NCBI RefSeq assembly: GCF_964355755.1
Contig: NC_092673.1
Coordinates: forward strand, 26,789,001-26,853,000
Direction of reading: 5' to 3'
From: Antedon mediterranea
Taxonomy: Eukaryota > Echinodermata > Crinoidea > Comatulida > Antedonidae
Length of the DNA stretch: 64,000 nt
Of this stretch, positions 59,701 to 64,000 are shown one piece after another. A program made the position numbers and the translations under genes. The notes beneath the pieces are model-generated. The model had not been told where the DNA came from, made no database searches, and worked only from the letters and a program-made list of their open reading frames with translations. Numbering within the stretch: the first letter of the stretch is position 1; each line of letters opens with the position of its first letter.

Positions 59701-62168
59701 TTTATATTACTATGGACAATAAAATAATATCAGTATCAGTATCGGAATATTTTTTTTTATGCAATTAAAGGGGGATTCTGGGTTTAAAATTGCTTTTAAA
59801 TATCGTTTATTTATTAAATAAAAAATATTATAACAATATAGACATGTCAGAATGAAGAAGTAATAACGAGAAATTAAAAAAATTAAATTTCATATACATT
59901 TTAGGGTAATTCATGGAAAGTCTGTTTTTCAGCAGCTTAGGGAAGCTCATTAATATTCATGAGATATTCACAAAATCACGTCACCAGTGGATTCCAAACT
60001 CGCGACGTCATGTACGTTGTGTTTGTCAACTAATTTACATCTCTCTCCCCTGTCAAACGACGACCACCCGATCATTGTGAAATACATTTTTTGTAGATTT
60101 TCTAAGCTAGGCCTAAAGTGTAATAATAACAGTAGTAGCATATATTTATTTGACATTTAATGAAATACAAAATTTAGTACAGATACGGAGTCATAAATTA
60201 TACTTATACTATTTTTATACCTCTATAGTACAGATCGTATTATTATCGGCTTCACGTACAATACTACTCTAGGCCTAGCCTAATAATAATATGGGCGAGA
60301 GCCATTCTGACTAGGGATTCCATGCCACGATGGCTACGTTAAAACAATGGGGCCCATGGGCCTAGCTAGCCTACTACTAGACGATTGGCCCATAAATAAC
60401 AATACCCATCCTAATCCTATCAACCAAACTCCTAAACAATCTAAACCTAAAACGTTCTACAAAATCGGCTGTAAATATTGAAGCAAAACAAGGTCCGATC
60501 GCCGTCCACACGTATTATGGTGTCCCGATCGTCTAAGTAGGCCTAAAATAAAATAGGCTTAGTTTACTCTCCAAAAAAGCGGATACTCGTGCATCAAGCA
60601 AGTAGACCAGGTAGTAGGAAGGAGACCTAGCCGATCCGGCCCAGTTAAAAATTGAGCTAGCTAGTGTAGTAGACCCTATGCGAATTGATACTACCAGGCC
60701 TTTTACTATAGGCTGCACTACACAAATATTCCAACTCTCTCATTCGAGCTATATTATCTATACCATTCCGGTAGGTCAAGTCGACCTTCAATCAAATACT
60801 GTACATCGTTCATGTTGTGATTATAGACGGGGTATACTCGACCCGACCAGTTTGGTATTGTTGTATCTGCTTATCACGTGACGATGCCAGGCATGGGGCA
60901 GCAGAGAGAGCACGTGTATCGTCGTCTCGCTCGATCCTCAGCAGGAATGTACAGTATACGTTACGCTTCATTGATTTTGATTTTTCCCTAAGTCGGTGCG
61001 AAAATCGGCAAACGTAAAGTGCAAACATATCTAATTTTTCACTGTTTTGATGAATTTTCATAAAAAATTGACTTTATAAAATGGGAAGACCGACTAAAAT
61101 TACATCAGATAAGTATAATTTTACAAAAGTAATTGATATGGTTTATGATAACGAGTCGTCGGAAGATGGACCATTTCACGAATTTCCTATTTTGTAACCA
61201 CAGTGGGATTTTGCCGTAGCTGCACTTGTAATCTGGCCTGATTTCACAGCCTTCGTTCTGCCTCACTGGGCGCTTATATAAATTGAAACTTTTACCGTTC
61301 AAGAGACAAACAAATATATTTTACATTTTTTACTATTCATTTTAAACCCGGAACCCCCCTTTAACATAAAGGCTTTAATCGATACAGGTGATTAATTGCG
61401 TTTAATTGCTATGTTATGAAGCAGTATCGTTTTGTTAATTAAGTTTACACTAGTTGGCAACAATATCGCATCCAATTTTGCTGTAAGTAACTACTACAAC
61501 AATTGGCCTACTCACTGTACAGTATCAAACTCACAGTTTCTGTACAGTAAAATCCCTCATTGAACCCCAATTAAAAGGGACACTTTTCTATTTTGAAATG
61601 AAGTGAGGAAGAAGCAATGATTGTAACATTCTGACCAACCCCAGATTCATTAGAACCAAAGGTGTAATAATAATAGGTGTTCTTCTACTGTGTAGTAGGA
61701 CAATTTGATGTGTTATCCCAGAATCTTCTGAGAAGTAAAGAATTTTATTTTTTTGAAAGAAATTAAGAAAATTGTTGTTGCAAGATTCTTTATATAGCTT
61801 ACAAACCAATGGAAATGCACTCAGAGTGTCTGCTGAAAGTAAGGGATTTGTGTATAGAGAATTCTTTTACTAAATGCTGCATACAACCCATACTGTAGCG
61901 TAAAGGGGTATGGTAATTATTATCAATCACAAATACCAGTGTTCTGGATTATTTTAATAAAATGATAATAATATTTGTGTGGTTTTTTTTTTACAGAAGA
62001 AGATGTCCCCAGGAGAAGCAGAGGACTTTCTAAATGAGACAGGGGATGAGAACCAGGAGAGGGGAAACTGGTCCAATAAACTAGACTTTATACTCTCATG
62101 CACTGGCTATGCTGTAGGCCTTGGAAATGTTTGGCGCTTTCCATATCTCTGCTACAAAAATGGAGGAG
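53767..62168 (+). CDS. SLC6 neurotransmitter transporter, glycine-transporter-like, N-terminal exons
   Basis: Two coding exons are in view: 53767-53802 ([12 protein letters not shown], donor gtaagc) and 61997-62168 (after a T-rich tract and acag; donor gtacag). The phase matches, giving 69 residues plus a split glycine codon; the gene continues beyond the window. Residues 1-36 form an acidic cytoplasmic tail. [14 protein letters not shown] then [20 protein letters not shown] is the SLC6 first membrane helix, with the unwound GLGN and the WRFPY signature that bind sodium and substrate. RGNW-x-x-KLDFILS is closest to GlyT2/GlyT1 (SLC6A5/A9) in my recollection, but the substrate cannot be decided from one helix. 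Plasma-membrane Na+/Cl- coupled uptake is expected. The 8.2 kb intron is full of transposons. Confidence 0.85.
53978..54013 (+). other. Stem-loop in SLC6 intron 1
   Basis: GCCTGGCCT and AGGCCAGGC pair perfectly over nine bases across an 11-base loop, with further pairing GAGC/GAGC-like at the base. Too short to call a microRNA. Confidence 0.4.
54873..55001. mobile_element. MITE family B, copy in SLC6 intron
   Basis: Carries CCAAATATGGTAGTGATATG twice in tandem, GGGCACATCACATTTTTTTG and a degraded end TTTGATAGACAGAGCTTTA. The tandem block resembles that in the 45.1 kb copy. Confidence 0.75.
55308..56300 (+). repeat. Minisatellite of TATCTAGGCTTGTGCTTCCC units split by a transposon
   Basis: Five units of roughly 35-45 bases, each with TCTAGGCTTGT and a CCCTG-TTAAAT tail: two before and three after the element at 55383-56192. 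The insertion therefore postdates array formation. Confidence 0.8.
55383..56192. mobile_element. DNA transposon with CGGTGTATAAGTCGCAC ends
   Basis: Perfect inverted ends CCGTATATTTCGGTGTATAA extending to GTCGCAC, with TA on both sides (55381-55382, 56193-56194). Sub-terminal copies of GTGCGTCTTATACACCGA occur near both ends. 810 bases, no transposase. This end motif is widespread in metazoan non-autonomous elements. Confidence 0.85.
57105..57250. mobile_element. MITE family B, copy in SLC6 intron
   Basis: Left end AAGCTCTGTCTCCACTATCA, right end AGTTTGTTGGTGTAGAAAGA; the interior keeps GTGATGTGCCCAAATATAGT. More decayed than the 45.1 kb copy. Confidence 0.75.
57861..58113 (+). mobile_element. 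tRNA-derived SINE
   Basis: Starts GGGCGTGTGGCGCAGTATGT with an A-box-like TGGCGCAGTATG (57868), and a B-box GGTCGAATCC at 57911. A conserved tRNA-unrelated body follows (CTCTCCACCCAGGTGTATAA then ATGGGTACCCGG) and an AT-rich tail. The spacing fits an internal RNA polymerase III promoter. SLC6 intron 1. Confidence 0.85.
58498..58804 (+). repeat. LTR-like direct repeat, copy 1
   Basis: Starts near TGTTCTTG and ends TGTACA. 58522-58596 matches 59052-59128, and 58615-58804 matches 61361-61546 at about 97 percent by eye. Treated as the 5' LTR of a collapsed retrotransposon. Confidence 0.6.
58906..59019 (+). pseudogene. Retrotransposon aspartic-protease fragment
   Basis: Between the LTR-like repeats a frame reads DEAFANLKV, stop, [20 protein letters not shown], then TTLPLRT and stop. 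The DTGA motif with the following hydrophobic strand marks a Gypsy/Pao-type retropepsin. Only this piece of the pol region survives, with an internal stop. I infer a large internal deletion. Confidence 0.65.
59205..59745 (+). pseudogene. 5'-truncated LINE with reverse-transcriptase C-terminus
   Basis: The frame to 59502 reads [20 protein letters not shown], then [30 protein letters not shown] and ends DRKL. This is the post-RT C-terminal region shared by Rex1/Babar- and L2-like elements (motif P-x-HPL-x2-F then SGRR-like). A 3' UTR follows, ending ACAATAAAATAA and a TATCAG trinucleotide-pair repeat. It is a dead insertion in LTR copy 2. Confidence 0.7.
59769..61360. mobile_element. piggyBac-type non-autonomous element
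   Basis: TTAA stands on both sides (59765-59768, 61361-61364). Ends AGGGGGATTCTGGGTTTAAA and, read inward from the right, AGGGGGGTTCCGGGTTTAAA. TTAA duplication is diagnostic of piggyBac. The empty site is readable from LTR copy 1 (GCAATTAACATAAAGG). No transposase frame; 1592 bases. Confidence 0.85.
61365..61996 (+). other. End of SLC6 intron 1
   Basis: Contains the end of LTR copy 2 (to 61546), then CAGTAAAATCCC and AAAGGGACACTTT, another copy of the dispersed GGGACAC repeat, and the pyrimidine tract before exon 2. No gene. Confidence 0.5.
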
Positions 62169-64000
62169 GTACAGTATATTTCGACGCTCTTATTTATTCC
62201 TATTAATGGGACACTTTCAGGACCCAACAAAGTGTTGGGCTGGGGTTGGTTGTAGTGTTCCCCTTATTTAGTTCACAAGAAAGTGTCACCATAATATGGA
62301 TGTCCCCTGAATTGAGGTATCCCAAACCACCAGAGGTTATACTGTATTTTCCTAATTTTCATTTCTTTATTTTCTCATATTCATCCATTTATTTAATCTT
62401 AAATCTCAGATCTTTATTTTCGTTCATAATTTCTTCTCCTTTATTTCAAATTCAATGCATTTTCTTTCTATATTATTCACATTAATCAACCAGTTATTCT
62501 GTCACAGTGTCATTTAAATTGTCTTTATTATTATACTATTAATAAAGTGTTTGTATATTTTGTTTGTTCAGGTATAGTTTGTTTAAGTAATAGTAAATTG
62601 GCTGTTGTATTAAATGAACACATCCCTCTGTTGACTGAACAGCTGTTGCATCATCCTACAGAATGAGAAATGTCAACTTTTATTATATAAAATAAATCTT
62701 TTTTTTGTAAATTCCTGACTAGGCTACTGTTTTTAATTTTGAGGTCATGAACTGTGTCTGCAGCCTTAATATTACAGTAATAAGTGTAGCTATTTTAAAA
62801 TAAAATATAGCTTTTTATCATCATGATGGGGATCCAAGGACTAGCTCGGCATACACACCTTCCCATCTAAATTTTGAATATTGAAATGTAAAAGAAAGAA
62901 CATTCAGTTCAGCATTTTTTATGCCCCCAGCCCTCTTGATTTCAAAATCCTGGATCCACACTGATCATCAATTTCAGTGCAACACAATGAATTAAGTCCA
63001 TCAGATGAATGTTATAGTTTATAGGCTATGTCATGGCACAGCCCTACATTTTTTCACTGCTGTACTGTGATCAAATACATACCTACAAAATAGCCGAGAA
63101 AGTAGTTGTTCATAGTGACGTAATTACATAATTAGTTGCCTGTATCGTATACTGAAATAACCCACCTGCTGGGGTTAGTTTCAACGACTACCTACCCATC
63201 TCGTCCCGTCTCGTCAGATTTCTATGAGGTAAAGATGACCTATCCCGAGGCATGCTGTGATGTCAGAGCATGGTTCTCTCACACTATGATATTAGAATAC
63301 ATTCAGAACAACTAGAAAAACAAAACTACATTACATCCATGCATGGGTGGGACATTACTATTCAAATCAGAAGGGTATTCAATAGTGTTCTCAATAAAAT
63401 ACCCAAGTTATTAAATATTGTTAAGATCAGCTGATAGATATTCTATGAACATTGCATAGAGTTTAGTATAGATGACATACAAGCAAATCAGTACAGTAGG
63501 TCAAGGTCAAAATGCGTTCAGCTAATACCTGCATAGTTTTTGACTAACATTGCATTAGATATATATTTTGTTATATTTAAAAAAAAGGTTGCAACTGTCC
63601 CTGATATAAATGAATTTGAATAAGAAGCTGGGGACTAACTTAATTAACCGACATTATATAAAACTGTTAAAATTATACTCATTTTAGGCTTACAATAATA
63701 TTAATATATCCTGGATTTATATAGCGCCTAATGTTGTGAAGCCTCTAAGCGCTGTACATAAACTAATACGATAAAAGGGATTCCAACCATGCTGCTAATA
63801 TACTATTAATAGTAGATGTATAAATTGTGTGAAATGAGTGAAATTGATTTTGGCCACGGATGTACCTGCTAATTCATTGCCACTCCCTTATCTGAACTTG
63901 ATATTAATGCAGAATTATATGCGTTTGTGTTTTTAATTAAGACTAAGGGTGTAATGGTAATATAATTAATAATCACCAGTAAGTTTAAAGATTTTTAACA
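62169..64000 (+). other. SLC6 intron 2, no further exon seen
   Basis: No SLC6 third-exon motif is found. 62205-62335 carries a GGGACACTTTCAGGACCCAA repeat copy. 63711-63780 has TTTATATAGCGCCTAATG and AAGCGCTGTACATAAA, a repeat type also represented by the insert at about 22575 in DHX9. Confidence 0.5.

Larger units (their letters stand above)
59027..61546 (+). repeat. LTR-like direct repeat, copy 2, split by two insertions
   Basis: Segments 59027-59130, about 59745-59768 and 61361-61546 together correspond to copy 1. The gaps are a LINE 3' fragment and a piggyBac-like element. The final part (TAACATAAAGGCTTTAATCG onward) is almost identical to copy 1. Confidence 0.6.

Overview
This is a metazoan nuclear window: introns have GT-AG borders, intergenic DNA is AT-rich, and relics of many transposon types are present. 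An echinoderm or related ambulacrarian is the best guess. It carries an invertebrate B-box/coiled-coil TRIM-like gene, deuterostome-type DHX9, MEGF9, TOR1AIP (LAP1) and SLC6 genes, and many TAGGCCTAG-rich patches. The species cannot be fixed from sequence alone.

Layout. 1-4.1 kb: no gene, repeats and a small inverted-repeat element. 4.3-5.5 kb (-): TRIM-like gene flanked by two copies of a ~150 bp repeat. 5.8-10.1 kb (+): decayed non-LTR retrotransposon (L1-like ORF1, endonuclease/reverse transcriptase ORF2). 10.1-14.7 kb (-): two Helitron-like non-autonomous units. 16.16-23.56 kb (+): DHX9-type RNA helicase, 20 exons whose junctions give one continuous frame of 984 residues; the N-terminal dsRNA-binding exons are not visible. 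25.3-43.8 kb (+): a five-exon, 357-residue MEGF9 homologue. Its first intron holds an 8 kb Helitron-like array in the opposite orientation to the 10-14.7 kb array, and its later introns hold MITEs and a PIF/Harbinger relic with a broken Myb/SANT gene. 45.4-46.7 kb: two minisatellites. 47.9-52.6 kb (-): two tandem LAP1/LULL1-like genes, the second reduced to a membrane segment plus luminal domain. 53.77 kb to the end (+): the first two coding exons of a glycine-transporter-like SLC6 gene, with an 8.2 kb intron packed with nested transposons.

The host genes act in separate processes (RNA unwinding, a cell-surface EGF protein, torsin activation at the nuclear envelope/ER, neurotransmitter uptake), and I see no operon-like or pathway link. 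The most unusual points are: (1) eight degenerate copies of a 3' splice site plus exon start lying just before the genuine one in DHX9; (2) a luminal-only LAP1 paralogue whose near-identity with its neighbour ends abruptly; (3) Helitron-like arrays in opposite orientation either side of DHX9, the right one studded with TGACGTCA palindromes; (4) a MEGF9 stop-codon region repeated three times; (5) a nest of LTR relic, LINE fragment and piggyBac-like insertion whose order can be read from the sequence.
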